From Stenotrophomonas sp. UBA2124 (lineage in GTDB: Bacteria; Pseudomonadota; Gammaproteobacteria; Xanthomonadales; Xanthomonadaceae): a stretch of 64,000 nt of DNA. Numbering within the stretch: position 1 is the stretch's first letter; every line of letters starts with the position of its first letter. The notes beneath the pieces were generated by a model, which saw nothing but the letters and a program-made list of their open reading frames with translations, ran no database searches and was not told where the DNA came from. The translations under genes were made by a program, and so were the position numbers. Shown here piece by piece: positions 16,020 to 26,338 of this stretch. The DNA is taken from contig DCXY01000048.1 in assembly GCA_002329155.1 (NCBI GenBank), positions 1 to 64,000 of the forward strand, given 5' to 3'.

Positions 16020-17458
16020 AGCGTGCTCTGCAGGTCGTTGCCCCACCGGTCCAGCGCATCGAGCAGGGCCAGTACGGACGGATTGTCCTGATGATCGGTG
16101 CGCAGCGTGGCGATCTGCGTGAAATAGTCGGGCAGGGTCTGTTCGCCCAAGCCGGGAGCGTCCAGCAGGCGTGCGCGGCGGTACTGGTTCCAGCGTCCGC
16201 GTGCTTCGGCATCCAGCGTCTGCGGGTGGTTGCGTGCGCGGTAGCGGAACAGCAGTTCGGGCAGGCGTGGATCGCGGAATCGCTGCTCCAGTGCTTCCAG
16301 TGCTTCGGGCGGCGCGCTGCGTACCTTGGCCAGCAGGCCCTTGTCGCCTTCGGCCAGAAAGCCGTCGTAGAGCGAGGCATCGGCATCGACGGGACCGTCC
16401 TTGGCACGTTCGCGCGCGAACACCTGGCGCGCCTTCTCCGCCAGCTGCGGGCCCAGTTCGCGCAGCCGTGCTGCCTTGGCTTCGACGCTGGCCGGATCGA
16501 TGCCAAGCCGCTCGAAATCCGGCTCACGCAGATGGTTCCATGCCACCAGTGCCGGCACCTTGTTCAGATGCACTTCCTTCAGCGGCACGCGCTGCTGGCC
16601 TTCAGGCAGGTCGGCGGCGCGGGTGTACAGGCGCTGGGTGATCTCCTCGACGGAAAGATCGATCAGCGTGTCGATGTCGCCTTCCAGATCGAACACGATC
16701 ACGCGGTTGTTGATGTGCGGGTGGTGTGCCAGCGGCAGCACCGGTGCGGCGCACAGGCGGCTGGCCGGGTAGCGCATGGAGATATGCAGCACCGGCTGCA
16801 TCGCCACCACGTCGAGCAGGCTGGCCACGTAACGCTTGTCGCGCAGGCGCAGGGCGTACTCCCACATGCGCGGCTGCGCCTGCTGGAAACGGCGCGCCAT
16901 GCCAATGGTGGCGTATACGTCGGACAGCGCCTCGTGCGCATCGCCTTCGCGCACGTCATTGGCCAACGCCAGGTGTTCCAGCTTGAACGAGGTGGCGCCG
17001 TCTTCGCGCTGCGGCCAGTTGATGCCTTCCGGGCGCAGCGCGTGTACCAGCCGCAGCATGTCCAGCAGGTCCCAGCGCGAATTGCCGCCGCGCCACTCGC
17101 GCTCATACGGGTCGTGGAAATTGCGGAACAGGCCATGGCGCACGAACTCATCGTCGAAGCGCAGCGTGTTGTAGCCCAGCGTGCAGGTCTGCGGCCGCGC
17201 CATCAGCTCCTGGATGCGCGAGAACGCCTCCGCTTCGCTCACACCCTCGGCCAGCGCATGCTGCGGCGTGATGCCGGTGATCAGGGTGGCGACGGGCGAG
17301 GGCAGCAGGTCATCGGCGGGCTTGACGTAGAAGCTCACCGGCTCGTCGATCACCCGCAGCTGCTCATCGGTACGCACCGCCGCGAACTGCGCGATGCGGG
17401 TGCGGCGCGGGTCCTGGCCGAAGGTTTCCAGATCGTAGAACAGGAAGCTGCTGGCCAT
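16016..17458 (-). CDS. sbcB: Exodeoxyribonuclease I
   Basis: A 480-residue 3'-5' exonuclease specific for single-stranded DNA, acting in recombination and mismatch repair. The DEDDh exonuclease motif I is FYDLETFG at residues 7-14, with the metal-binding Asp9 and Glu11. Motif II lies around LGYNTLRFDDEFVRHGLFR, and the HEALSDVYATIG segment provides motif III. The remainder fits the SH3-like and C-terminal helical domains that clamp ssDNA. Length matches E. coli ExoI (475). Its start overlaps the kmo stop codon by one base (TGATG), which places a DNA repair enzyme in the kynurenine operon. Confidence 0.95.
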   Translation of the reverse strand: MASSFLFYDLETFGQDPRRTRIAQFAAVRTDEQLRVIDEPVSFYVKPADDLLPSPVATLITGITPQHALAEGVSEAEAFSRIQELMARPQTCTLGYNTLRFDDEFVRHGLFRNFHDPYEREWRGGNSRWDLLDMLRLVHALRPEGINWPQREDGATSFKLEHLALANDVREGDAHEALSDVYATIGMARRFQQAQPRMWEYALRLRDKRYVASLLDVVAMQPVLHISMRYPASRLCAAPVLPLAHHPHINNRVIVFDLEGDIDTLIDLSVEEITQRLYTRAADLPEGQQRVPLKEVHLNKVPALVAWNHLREPDFERLGIDPASVEAKAARLRELGPQLAEKARQVFARERAKDGPVDADASLYDGFLAEGDKGLLAKVRSAPPEALEALEQRFRDPRLPELLFRYRARNHPQTLDAEARGRWNQYRRARLLDAPGLGEQTLPDYFTQIATLRTDHQDNPSVLALLDALDRWGNDLQSTL

Positions 17459-18828
17459 CAGTGCGCGCCCTCCAGCACGGGAAGCTGGGCATGCACGGCC
17501 CGCTCCAGCGCCGCCCAGTCGATGTGCTCCAGCGTGGTGTGGCCAGCCGTGGCATCGGCGAGGATGCGCTGCTGGATGCGGGTGCGCTCCAGCGCCACCG
17601 CATACGGTGTGTGCAGGAAGGTGACCATGGTGTAGTGCGGCACGAAACGGGTGGGCCAGCGTTCCTGCAGCGCCTGCTCCAGCTCGCGCTGCAGCAGGTA
17701 GGACGGGTCGGCCACGCGGTCACGCATTTCCAGATAGTTGTCCAGCGCCATCTGCTGGATGGCCGATGCATTCGGCCTGCGTTCGGTCTCGAACGCGGCG
17801 AAGGCCGCAGCGGTGTCGGCATGCCCGGCAAGGCAGCGCGCCAGCACCACGCAGTCCTCGAACGCGCAGTTCATGCCCTGGCCGTGGAACGGCACCATGG
17901 CATGGGCGGCATCGCCGATCAGCACGGCCCGGCCGCGCTGGTGCCAGCGGTCCAGGTACAGCGTGCCGAGCAGGCCGGGCGGGTGCTGCTCCCAGTCGCT
18001 GCGCAGGTTGGGGATCAGTGCCAGCGCATCCGGGAACTCCCGCTGGAACAGCGCTTCGGCCTCTGCGCCGCTACGCACGGTGGCGAAGCTGGGCTCGCCC
18101 TCGTTGGGCAGGAACAGGGTGACGGTGAAGGTGCCCTCGTCGTTCGGCAGCGCGATGCACATGTAGTGGCCGCGCGGCCAGATGTGCAGCGCGTTGGCTT
18201 CGATCTGGAAGCTGCCATCAGCGGCGGGCGGTATTTCCAGCTCCTTGTAGGAGTGGTCCAGAAACTCGGTGCGCTCACCCAGCGGAGACTTGCGGTTCAT
18301 CGCCGCGCGCAGGGCCGAGCCGGCACCGTCAGCGCCGATCAATGGGGTATTGAAGTGGATGTCGCGCGGCTGGTCGTCACGGTCATCGATGAAGCGCGCG
18401 TAGCCCGCATCGAAATCCACCGTGTGCAGGCGGTGGTGGAAGTGGATGGTGGCACCGGCATCTTCCGCCAGCTGCAGCAGCGTGACGTTGAGGTCCTTGC
18501 GGTGCACCGACCAGATCACTTCGCTGTCATCGCGGCCATAGCGCTGCAGGTCGGTGCTGCCGTCGCGCATGTGCACCATGCGCCCACGCATCATCACCGT
18601 GCGTTCCATCACTGCATCTTCCACACCGGCCTGACGCAGCGCATTGCGCCCGCGTTCGGCCAGCGCCAGGTTGATCGAACGACCGCTTTCGTAGTCGGCG
18701 ATGCGCGGATCGCCGCGGCGCTCGTAGACCGTGATGCGCCAGCCCTGGCGGGCCAGCAGGATCGCAAGCAGGGAGCCGGCAAGGCCGGCGCCGATGAGGG
18801 TGAGGCTGCGTGGGGTAGGGGTGCTCAA
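17458..18828 (-). CDS. kmo: Kynurenine 3-monooxygenase
   Basis: A 456-residue FAD-dependent aromatic hydroxylase that turns kynurenine into 3-hydroxykynurenine with NADPH and oxygen. It starts with the FAD motif LIGAGLAGSLLAILLARQGW. The second FAD motif is GDAAHAMVPFHGQGMNCAFED near residue 300, and a DG segment (GADGAGSALR) is present. The C-terminal third includes the hydrophobic region found in bacterial KMO. It lies 32 bases after kynU and overlaps sbcB, in a run nbaC-kynU-kmo-sbcB. Together with KynU and NbaC it makes quinolinate precursors for NAD. Tryptophan dioxygenase and kynurenine formamidase genes are not in the window. Confidence 0.95.
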   Translation of the reverse strand: MSTPTPRSLTLIGAGLAGSLLAILLARQGWRITVYERRGDPRIADYESGRSINLALAERGRNALRQAGVEDAVMERTVMMRGRMVHMRDGSTDLQRYGRDDSEVIWSVHRKDLNVTLLQLAEDAGATIHFHHRLHTVDFDAGYARFIDDRDDQPRDIHFNTPLIGADGAGSALRAAMNRKSPLGERTEFLDHSYKELEIPPAADGSFQIEANALHIWPRGHYMCIALPNDEGTFTVTLFLPNEGEPSFATVRSGAEAEALFQREFPDALALIPNLRSDWEQHPPGLLGTLYLDRWHQRGRAVLIGDAAHAMVPFHGQGMNCAFEDCVVLARCLAGHADTAAAFAAFETERRPNASAIQQMALDNYLEMRDRVADPSYLLQRELEQALQERWPTRFVPHYTMVTFLHTPYAVALERTRIQQRILADATAGHTTLEHIDWAALERAVHAQLPVLEGAH

Positions 18829-18860
18829 ATCCTTGGGTTCCGTTGGTTCAGGCGCCCGGC

Positions 18861-20135
18861 TCAGACGCCGGCCCAGGTTTCCACTTCGTCGATGAAGCGG
18901 TAGACGTCGCGGTAGCGGTTGTACATGGGAGTGGGCGAAATGCGGATCACATCCGGCTCGCGCCAGTCGCCCAGCACGCCCACCGATTGCAGGTACTCGA
19001 ACAGGTCGCGCCCCTGCGCACGGCCACCGGCCACGCGCAGCGACAGCTGGCAGCCACGGCGTTCCGGTTCGCTGGGCGTGATGATGTCCAGCACGTTGCC
19101 GAGGCGCGCGCGCACCATGGTTTCCAGATAGGCAGTGAGCTGCAGCGACTTGGCGCGCAGGGCCGGCATGCCGGCCTCATCGAACAGCGCCAGCGAGGCG
19201 CGCAGCGGCGCCAGCCCCAGCACTGGCGGGTTGCTCAGCTGCCAGCCTTCAGCGCCCAGCTCGGGCACGAACTCCGGAGCCATCTGGAAGCGGGTGGCCT
19301 GCTCGTGACCCCACCAGCCGGCGAAACGCGGCAGCGAGGTGTCGCGCGCGTGGCGCTCATGCACGAAGCAGCCGGCGACCGCGCCGGGGCCGGCGTTGAG
19401 GTATTTGTAGTGGCACCACACAGCGAAATCCGGCGCGACGTCGTGCAGCGCCAGCGGCACGTTGCCGACCGAGTGGGCAAGGTCGAAACCGATGTTCGCG
19501 CCCTGCGCACGCGCGAGCCGGGTGATGGCATCCAGGTCGAACACCTGGCCGGTGCGGTACTGCACGCCCGGCCACAGCACCAGCGCGACGCGCTTGCCGT
19601 GCTCGCCCAGCGCACGCTCGATGGCCTGCTTGGAGATGGTGCCGTTGGCTTCGTCCGGCTGCACTTCGATCAGATCGGTGGCGGGGTTGAAACCGTGGAA
19701 GCGGATCTGTGCCTCCACCGCATGGCGGTCGGTGGGGAAGGCGCCGGCTTCCATCAGGATGGCGGGGCGCTCGCTGCTGGGGCGGTAGAAGCTGACCATC
19801 ATCAGGTGCAGGTTCACGCTCAGCGTGTTCATCGCCACGACTTCGCCCGGCTGTGCGCCGACCACGCGGGCCAGCGCGTCACGGACCAGACGGTGGTAGT
19901 TCATCCAGTGGGTGGGACCGGTGAAGTGGCCTTCCACCGCGATGCTGGCCCACAGGTCCATCACTTCCTGCACCATCGCCTGCGCACCCTTGGGCTGCAG
20001 GCCCAGCGAGTTGCCGACGAAATAGGCCTGGTCGCTGCCCTGGTGTTGCGGCAGCAGGAACTGGCTGCGCAGGTGGCGCAGCGGATCGGCGGCGTCGAGC
20101 GCGGTGGCGTGGGCCGGGGACAGGGTTTCGTTCAT
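18861..20135 (-). CDS. kynU: Kynureninase
   Basis: This 424-residue PLP enzyme cleaves kynurenine or 3-hydroxykynurenine to anthranilate or 3-hydroxyanthranilate plus alanine. The PLP-lysine segment is WCHYKYLNAGPGA, with the preceding DLAHSVGNVPL that holds the cofactor-binding aspartate. The N-terminal FVGNSLGLQPKG and HWMNYHR are characteristic of kynureninases. Length agrees with the family (about 415-465). It is between nbaC (63-base gap) and kmo (32-base gap), consistent with a 3-hydroxyanthranilate route. Confidence 0.96.
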   Translation of the reverse strand: MNETLSPAHATALDAADPLRHLRSQFLLPQHQGSDQAYFVGNSLGLQPKGAQAMVQEVMDLWASIAVEGHFTGPTHWMNYHRLVRDALARVVGAQPGEVVAMNTLSVNLHLMMVSFYRPSSERPAILMEAGAFPTDRHAVEAQIRFHGFNPATDLIEVQPDEANGTISKQAIERALGEHGKRVALVLWPGVQYRTGQVFDLDAITRLARAQGANIGFDLAHSVGNVPLALHDVAPDFAVWCHYKYLNAGPGAVAGCFVHERHARDTSLPRFAGWWGHEQATRFQMAPEFVPELGAEGWQLSNPPVLGLAPLRASLALFDEAGMPALRAKSLQLTAYLETMVRARLGNVLDIITPSEPERRGCQLSLRVAGGRAQGRDLFEYLQSVGVLGDWREPDVIRISPTPMYNRYRDVYRFIDEVETWAGV

Positions 20136-20198
20136 CGGTGGAAGGGCGTCGAGAATGAAGCCGCAGTGTACCCGTCCCGAGCCGGCTGCCGCCGCTAC

Positions 20199-20717
20199 TC
20201 AGGCCGGCGGTTGCGGCAGCGGATGCACCGTGCCGCACTGGCCGCAGGTGCGGTGCTCCAGCGAACTGTAGAAGCGCTCGAACACCTTGGGCAGATCGGT
20301 CTCGATGTTCTTCAGATGGAAGAACTCTTCATAGACCTTGTGGTTGCAGCTGGGGCAGAACCACAGGCAGCCATCCAGCTCATGCTCCAGCCGCTTGCGC
20401 TCCACCACCAGCCCGACCGAGCCGGGCATGCGCTGCGGCGAATGCGGGATGCGCGGCGGCAGCAGGAAGATTTCGCCCGCTCGGATGGGGATGTCGCGCA
20501 CCGCGCCGTCCTCCATCACCTTCAGCACCATCTCGCCTTCAAGCTGATAGAACCACTCCGGGCCTTCGTCCCAGTGGTAGTCGTTGCGGTTGTTGGGGCC
20601 GCCCACCACCATGACGATGAAGTCGCCGTTCTCGATCGCCTTGTTGCCGACCGGCGGCTTGAGCAGGTGGCGGTTCTCTTCGACCCAGCCGAGCAGGTTG
20701 ATGGGCATTGCGAGCAT
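20199..20717 (-). CDS. nbaC: 3-hydroxyanthranilate 3,4-dioxygenase
   Basis: A 172-residue cupin dioxygenase that opens 3-hydroxyanthranilate to the semialdehyde that cyclises to quinolinate. The iron ligands are in YHWDEGPEWFYQLEGEM (His and Glu) and a later His in PRIPHSPQR. The C-terminus carries two CxxC pairs (CPSC and CGQC), the rubredoxin-like iron site found in bacterial but not animal enzymes. ATG 20717 is chosen because AGGTG precedes it by six bases; ATG 20708 and GTG 20726 are alternatives. It is the first kynurenine gene of the run, 95 bases after the carbonic anhydrase stop. Confidence 0.95.
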   Translation of the reverse strand: MLAMPINLLGWVEENRHLLKPPVGNKAIENGDFIVMVVGGPNNRNDYHWDEGPEWFYQLEGEMVLKVMEDGAVRDIPIRAGEIFLLPPRIPHSPQRMPGSVGLVVERKRLEHELDGCLWFCPSCNHKVYEEFFHLKNIETDLPKVFERFYSSLEHRTCGQCGTVHPLPQPPA

Positions 20718-20812
20718 GCGGAGCACCTATGGCGGAACGGGTGCCGGCCTGCTCTGTCTGAGCGGCCGGCGGATGGACGATTCCTGCAGGTTACAGCGTC
20801 GCCAGCGATTGG

Positions 20813-21475
20813 TCAGTCACGCCGACCCTGGCGCGGCACGGCAGAGAGGGCGCGCTCGTAGGCGGGATGCAGGTCTTCCGGCGCGCCGACGTCGATGCCC
20901 ATCTCGCTGACCCGGCCATCGCGCAGGCTGTAGACCCAGCCGTGCACCATCAGCTTCTGGCCGCGCGCCCAGGCGTCCTGCACGATGGTCGAGCGGCAGG
21001 CGTTGACCACCTGCTCGATCACGTTCAGTTCGCACAGGCGTGCATGCTTGAGCTCAGGCTCGGGGATGGCATCGAGAATGGCCGAATGCTTCTGCGCCAC
21101 ATCGCCCACATGCCGCAGCCAGTTGTCGGCCAGCCCGACGCGGGTGTTGTTGAGGCTGGCATGCACACCGCCGCAGCCGTAGTGGCCGACGATCAGGATG
21201 TGCTTCACCTTCAGCTGGTCCACCGCGTACTGGATGACGCTCAGACAGTTCAGGTCGGTATGCACCACCACGTTGGCGACGTTGCGGTGCACGAAGACCT
21301 CGCCGGGCGCCATGCCGATGATCTGGTTGGCCGGCACGCGCGAGTCGGAACAGCCGATCCACAGGTACTCCGGGTGCTGCTGCTTGGCCAGCTGGTGGAA
21401 GAATTCGGGATCTTCGCGTTCGATCCGGTCCGCCCATTCGCGGTTGTTCTGCAGCAGCTTGTGGATGTCTTTCAT
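20813..21475 (-). CDS. can: Beta-class carbonic anhydrase
   Basis: This 220-residue zinc enzyme interconverts CO2 and bicarbonate. All active-site residues are visible: Cys42 in GCSDSR (with the Asp44-Arg46 dyad), and His98 and Cys101 in VGHYGCGG. Length matches E. coli Can (220). The gene precedes nbaC on the same strand by about 95 bases, so co-transcription is possible but not required. The 233-bp stretch upstream (21476-21708) has no supported gene. Confidence 0.96.
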   Translation of the reverse strand: MKDIHKLLQNNREWADRIEREDPEFFHQLAKQQHPEYLWIGCSDSRVPANQIIGMAPGEVFVHRNVANVVVHTDLNCLSVIQYAVDQLKVKHILIVGHYGCGGVHASLNNTRVGLADNWLRHVGDVAQKHSAILDAIPEPELKHARLCELNVIEQVVNACRSTIVQDAWARGQKLMVHGWVYSLRDGRVSEMGIDVGAPEDLHPAYERALSAVPRQGRRD

Positions 21476-21708
21476 CGGTGGAGTTCCCTTGCGATGGTTT
21501 TGGTGGGGGCGCCGTCAGGCCGAAGCCAGCAGGCGTCGCGGGAAAGGAGGTGGGGCCGGTACTGTTGCCGCGCGTGCAGCGGCCAGCAGCGCGGTGACGC
21601 GCACGCAGGGTCCGCCGGTCGCCAGCAGGTTACGCCGGTGCGCGGTGAATGCGGATGATGGCAAGGGGCCGCGCGGTCGCGACGTGTACATGCATGGCGG
21701 GGGCGCGC

Positions 21709-22023
21709 TCAGGCGCGGCCACCGAGCAGCTGCACCATGCGGCCGGCCAGCGCGTCGTCGCTGTCGCCCTGCGGCGGCTGTACTTCGCTGAGCGAGAAAC
21801 CACGCGCCAGCGCGTCTTCCTCGTCCATGCCGTCATAGGCGACGAATTCGGCGTCGAACAGCTGCGCGCGGGCGGTGTCCTCGCTGTCGTAGCTGAGCGT
21901 GTTGCCGTCGCTGTCCAGCACCTCGGCGGTGCCGGCGGGGCGCACCCGCAGCCGTGCCCAGATCAGGGTGTTGCCAAGCTGGGCCAGCCACCACTGGTCG
22001 GCGGGGGAGTGCAGATCGTTCAT
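21709..22023 (-). CDS. Hypothetical 104-residue acidic protein
   Basis: A small soluble protein not assigned to a family. It begins MNDLHSPADQWWLAQLGNTL, includes VRPAGTAEVLDSDGNTLSYD, and has many acidic residues in the middle (YDGMDEEDALARGFSL). There is no signal peptide. Its ATG overlaps the stop of the upstream membrane-protein gene by four bases (22020-22023), so the two are translated as a pair. The overlap and normal codon use argue that it is real. Confidence 0.65.
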   Translation of the reverse strand: MNDLHSPADQWWLAQLGNTLIWARLRVRPAGTAEVLDSDGNTLSYDSEDTARAQLFDAEFVAYDGMDEEDALARGFSLSEVQPPQGDSDDALAGRMVQLLGGRA

Positions 22024-22325
22024 TTCAGTACCAGAGAGTAGAGCCACAGCAGCAGGGCCATGCCCAGCCCGCCCAGCATCACCAGCATGGCGATGCGCGC
22101 GGGCGTGGCCAGCCCGGACAGCGAACGGTCGGGGATGTGGCGGAAACCACGCCCCATCAACCAGCGCAGACTGTGCGGCTTGAGGAAGGCGCCCTCGCCG
22201 AATTCGGCGGACAGCGCCGGGTGGCGGTCGCGCACATGCACCAGGGTCAGCGGCCAGAAAATCAGGAACGCGCTGAACCCGGCGATGGCCACGCCTACGA
22301 AGCACAGGGCCAGGAACAGGATCAT
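22020..22325 (-). CDS. Small membrane protein, two predicted helices
   Basis: A 101-residue protein with two hydrophobic segments, residues about 2-26 (ILFLALCFVGVAIAGFSAFL) and 78-100 (IAMLVMLGGLGMALLLWLYS), joined by a basic loop of about 50 residues. No family is recognised. It lies upstream of and overlaps the 104-residue acidic protein gene. Partnership of the two products is an inference from the overlap only. Confidence 0.65.
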   Translation of the reverse strand: MILFLALCFVGVAIAGFSAFLIFWPLTLVHVRDRHPALSAEFGEGAFLKPHSLRWLMGRGFRHIPDRSLSGLATPARIAMLVMLGGLGMALLLWLYSLVLK

Positions 22326-22438
22326 GGCGCCAGACCTGCACGGGTGGGAGTCAACGGCGAGGGGCAGCGGAGGCTGTCACTCACCAGCGGCAATGCGTTC
22401 TTCTCACCTGTCACGTCTGGCTCCTGTGTCCAGTGGGA

Positions 22439-23833
<1,395 letters not shown>

Positions 23834-23917
23834 GACTGATTCCTTTTTGATCGCTACGATCTGTGAACAGGTGATTTTAGCGGCTGGGACGCCGGTCAGC
23901 GAGGCATTTATCCGCGC

Positions 23918-23950
23918 TTGCACTCCGGGGTGGCCGCCCACACCTATAAT
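23918..23950 (+). promoter_or_regulatory. Candidate promoter of the A-type Fe-S carrier gene
   Basis: A perfect -10 hexamer TATAAT is at 23945-23950, 32 bases before the ATG. The best -35 candidate, TTGCAC at 23918-23923, is 21 bp away, longer than the usual 17, so the -35 is uncertain. Confidence 0.4.
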
Positions 23951-23981
23951 TGGACCGTAATTCTGCTGGAGTCGCCCTGTC

Positions 23982-24320
23982 ATGGCTGTTCATCTGACCC
24001 CCGTCGCCCTTTCCCGCGTGCAGCGCTTCGTGGCCTCGACCCCGGGCGCGCTGGGCCTGCGCTTCGGCGTGACCCGCACCGGCTGCTCCGGCTGGGGCCA
24101 CATCACCGATCTGGCCCGCGACGAGCGCGAAGGCGACACCGTGTTCGAGCAGGACGGCGTGCGCATCTACGTGGACGCCGACAGCCTTGCACTGGTGGAC
24201 GGCACCGAAATCGACTTCGGCAAGCAGGGCCTGAGCGAGACCTTCACCTTCAAGAACCCCAACGCATCGGCCGAATGCGGCTGCGGCGAGAGCTTCACCA
24301 CCGACGAAAGCCACCGCTGA
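23982..24320 (+). CDS. A-type iron-sulfur carrier protein (HesB/IscA family)
   Basis: A 112-residue member of the IscA/SufA/ErpA family, which carries [Fe-S] clusters to target enzymes. The three conserved cysteines are present: one in RTGCSGWGH and two in the C-terminal AECGCGESF. No isc or suf genes are nearby, so this is a stand-alone carrier. The family does not separate cleanly by eye into IscA, SufA or ErpA, so no symbol is given. It is divergent from asnS. Confidence 0.88.
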   Translation: MAVHLTPVALSRVQRFVASTPGALGLRFGVTRTGCSGWGHITDLARDEREGDTVFEQDGVRIYVDADSLALVDGTEIDFGKQGLSETFTFKNPNASAECGCGESFTTDESHR

Positions 24321-24344
24321 GCAGCGGTGACAGCTTGATCAGCG

Positions 24345-24665
24345 TCACGGGCCCAGATCGTCCCTCAGCTGGTCGATCTGGTGCATGCGTTCGTGCAGGA
24401 GGGTGACGATGCCGATATCGCCATTGGCCAGTCTGCGCCAGTAAACGAAATGCCGTTCGTAGCGGAAGAAGTAGCCCTCGATGCCGAGCACGGCAGGAAT
24501 GGGGCGTGACGGTGTCGTGCGGCTGTGCAGTCCTTCAAATGCCTCGAACAGGCCGGTGATGTAACGGTTGGCCTGTTCTCTGCCCCAGCGATCCCGCGTG
24601 TAGCGGTAGATCTCATCCAGCCGGAAGGAGGCGGCCTCCTGTATCCGGATCTGAGGAGCAGGCAT
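24345..24665 (-). CDS. ParE/RelE-superfamily toxin
   Basis: A 106-residue basic protein of the RelE/ParE fold. The segments AASFRLDEIYRYTRDRWGREQANRYI (family helix pair), then GIEGYFFRYERHFVYWRR and IGIVTLLHERMH, are typical of ParE-type gyrase inhibitors. It starts 4 bases after the antitoxin stop, giving the usual antitoxin-toxin order. No IS or phage gene flanks it. ParE proteins commonly act on DNA gyrase; gyrA is elsewhere in this window, which is probably coincidence. Confidence 0.85.
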   Translation of the reverse strand: MPAPQIRIQEAASFRLDEIYRYTRDRWGREQANRYITGLFEAFEGLHSRTTPSRPIPAVLGIEGYFFRYERHFVYWRRLANGDIGIVTLLHERMHQIDQLRDDLGP

Positions 24666-24669
24666 TCCC

Positions 24670-24927
24670 TCAATCCTGGTTGCGGGCGATCACGTCAGCC
24701 GCCGTCAGTGGCTGATACGACGATTCCGGTGCGGCGTAGGCGCGCGCGAGCTCGGCTTTCAGGCGATCCAGTGCTTCCCTCTCCACGCGCTCCTTGTCCC
24801 GGCGGATCAGGTCGCGCATGTACTCGCTGACATTCTCGTAGGCGCCATGCTCGCCCACGTTGGCGGCAACGAAATCACTGAGCGGGCCGCTGAGGCGGAC
24901 GGTCATCGTGGTGGTGGCGCGCGGCAT
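24670..24927 (-). CDS. ParD-like ribbon-helix-helix antitoxin
   Basis: An 85-residue antitoxin. The N-terminal TTTMTVRLSGPLSDFVAANV strand and the helices ENVSEYMRDLIRRDKERVE make a ribbon-helix-helix DNA-binding domain, and the C-terminal tail should wrap the toxin. It probably represses its own operon as a complex. The start at 24927 (MPRATTT) is preferred; an in-frame ATG 30 bases upstream is possible. An A/T-rich segment upstream (24945-24975) may hold the operator. Confidence 0.82.
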   Translation of the reverse strand: MPRATTTMTVRLSGPLSDFVAANVGEHGAYENVSEYMRDLIRRDKERVEREALDRLKAELARAYAAPESSYQPLTAADVIARNQD

Positions 24928-25005
24928 GGATGTCGTCCTGTGGCAGGTTGTATTCAAATATAGCGCAATTTGAATACGGATGGCCGATGGTCAGGTGCCG
25001 GCCGT

Positions 25006-26220
25006 TTAGTCGCAGCAGGTTACCGAAGGGGTGGCAGTGGTCCGTTCCAGCATCACCGCCACGCCCCAGAGCAGCAGGCCGATGGCCGCCGTGGCCGCGC
25101 CGACCAGGCCGGTCGAGCCATAGCCGTACCCGGCGCCGATGGCCATGCCGCCCAGCCATGGGCCCAGTGCGTTGGCGGTGTTGAATGCGGCGTGGTTGGA
25201 AGCCGCCGCAAGGGTCTGCGCCTCGCCCGCGGCGTCCATCAGGCGGGTCTGCAGGGCAGCGGCCAGGGCGCCCATGGTGCCCACCGCGATGATGGCCGGC
25301 ACCATCGCCCACACCGAGCGGGCGGCCAGCGGGTACAGCAGCAACACCACGATGGACCAGGCCAACAGCAGGCCCGCGGCGCGGAACTGCAGGCGGTCCA
25401 CCAGCTTGCCGCCGGCAATATTGCCGATGATGGCGCCAACACCGAACAGGCCCACGGCCAGCGGCATCCAGCGTTCGTCGATGCCGGTGACGTTCACCAG
25501 CGTGGGTGCCAGATAGGTGAACACGCAGAACATGCCGGCAAAACCAATCGCGCCGATGGCCAGTGCCAGCCACACCTGCGGCTTGTTGAAGGCGCGCAGC
25601 TCGCGCATGGGCGTGGTGCGGACTTCGTCCGGGTCGGGCTGCAGCTGGCGGGCGACCATCAACACGGTGGCGATGGCCAGCACACTGACCAGCGCGAAGG
25701 CGCTGCGCCAGCTGAACTGCTGGCCCAGCCAGGTGGTCAACGGGTTGCCGACGAGGATGGCGATGGACAGGCCCAGCAGCACCCGTGAGACGGCCGAGCC
25801 GCGCTGTTCCGGCGGGCTGATCGAGGCGGCCACCAGCATCGCCACGCCGAAGTAGGCACCATGCGGCAGGCCGGCGACGAAGCGCGCCAGCAGCATGGTG
25901 GGGTAGCTCGGGGCCAGGGCGCTTGCCAGGTTGCCGGCAGCATAGAAGCCCATCAGCCACAGCAGCAGGGTGCGGCGGCTCACGCTGGCGCCGGCAAAGG
26001 CCAGCAGCGGCGCACCGACCACCACGCCGATGGCGTAGGCGCTGATCAGGTGGCCCACCTGGGCCTCGCCGATGCCCAGCCCTCGACTGATCTCCAGCAT
26101 CAGGCCCATGCTGGCGAATTCGCTGGTGCCGATGGCAAAGCCGCCCAGTGAAAGGGCCAGCAGGATCAGGGTGCGCTGGCGCGGGCTCAGGCGCTCGGCC
26201 AGGGAGGGGGCGTGTGGCAC
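25006..26220 (-). CDS. MFS transporter, DHA1-like drug/sugar exporter
   Basis: A 404-residue major facilitator with twelve predicted helices. The first helix, ALSLGGFAIGTSEFASMGLM, and the loop motif ASVSRRTLLLW match the AraJ/YdhP-like subgroup of DHA1 exporters. RFVAGLPHGAYFGVAMLVAA is the conserved fourth-helix region, and GNPLTTWLGQQFSWRSAF resembles motif C and the following loop. The start is GTG 26220 with GGAG 7 bases upstream. The product probably exports sugars, arabinose-like compounds or drugs; the substrate is unknown. Confidence 0.85.
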   Translation of the reverse strand: MPHAPSLAERLSPRQRTLILLALSLGGFAIGTSEFASMGLMLEISRGLGIGEAQVGHLISAYAIGVVVGAPLLAFAGASVSRRTLLLWLMGFYAAGNLASALAPSYPTMLLARFVAGLPHGAYFGVAMLVAASISPPEQRGSAVSRVLLGLSIAILVGNPLTTWLGQQFSWRSAFALVSVLAIATVLMVARQLQPDPDEVRTTPMRELRAFNKPQVWLALAIGAIGFAGMFCVFTYLAPTLVNVTGIDERWMPLAVGLFGVGAIIGNIAGGKLVDRLQFRAAGLLLAWSIVVLLLYPLAARSVWAMVPAIIAVGTMGALAAALQTRLMDAAGEAQTLAAASNHAAFNTANALGPWLGGMAIGAGYGYGSTGLVGAATAAIGLLLWGVAVMLERTTATPSVTCCD

Positions 26221-26338
26221 GCGGGCTCCGGGGGTGCATGAAAACGGTTGCGGAGTTTACTGCTGCGGCGCAGCATGCCGGGTGAATGATCGGGCATGGC
26301 TGGCCGGACACTGTGTTCGGCCCGCGTCAGGCGGGAAC

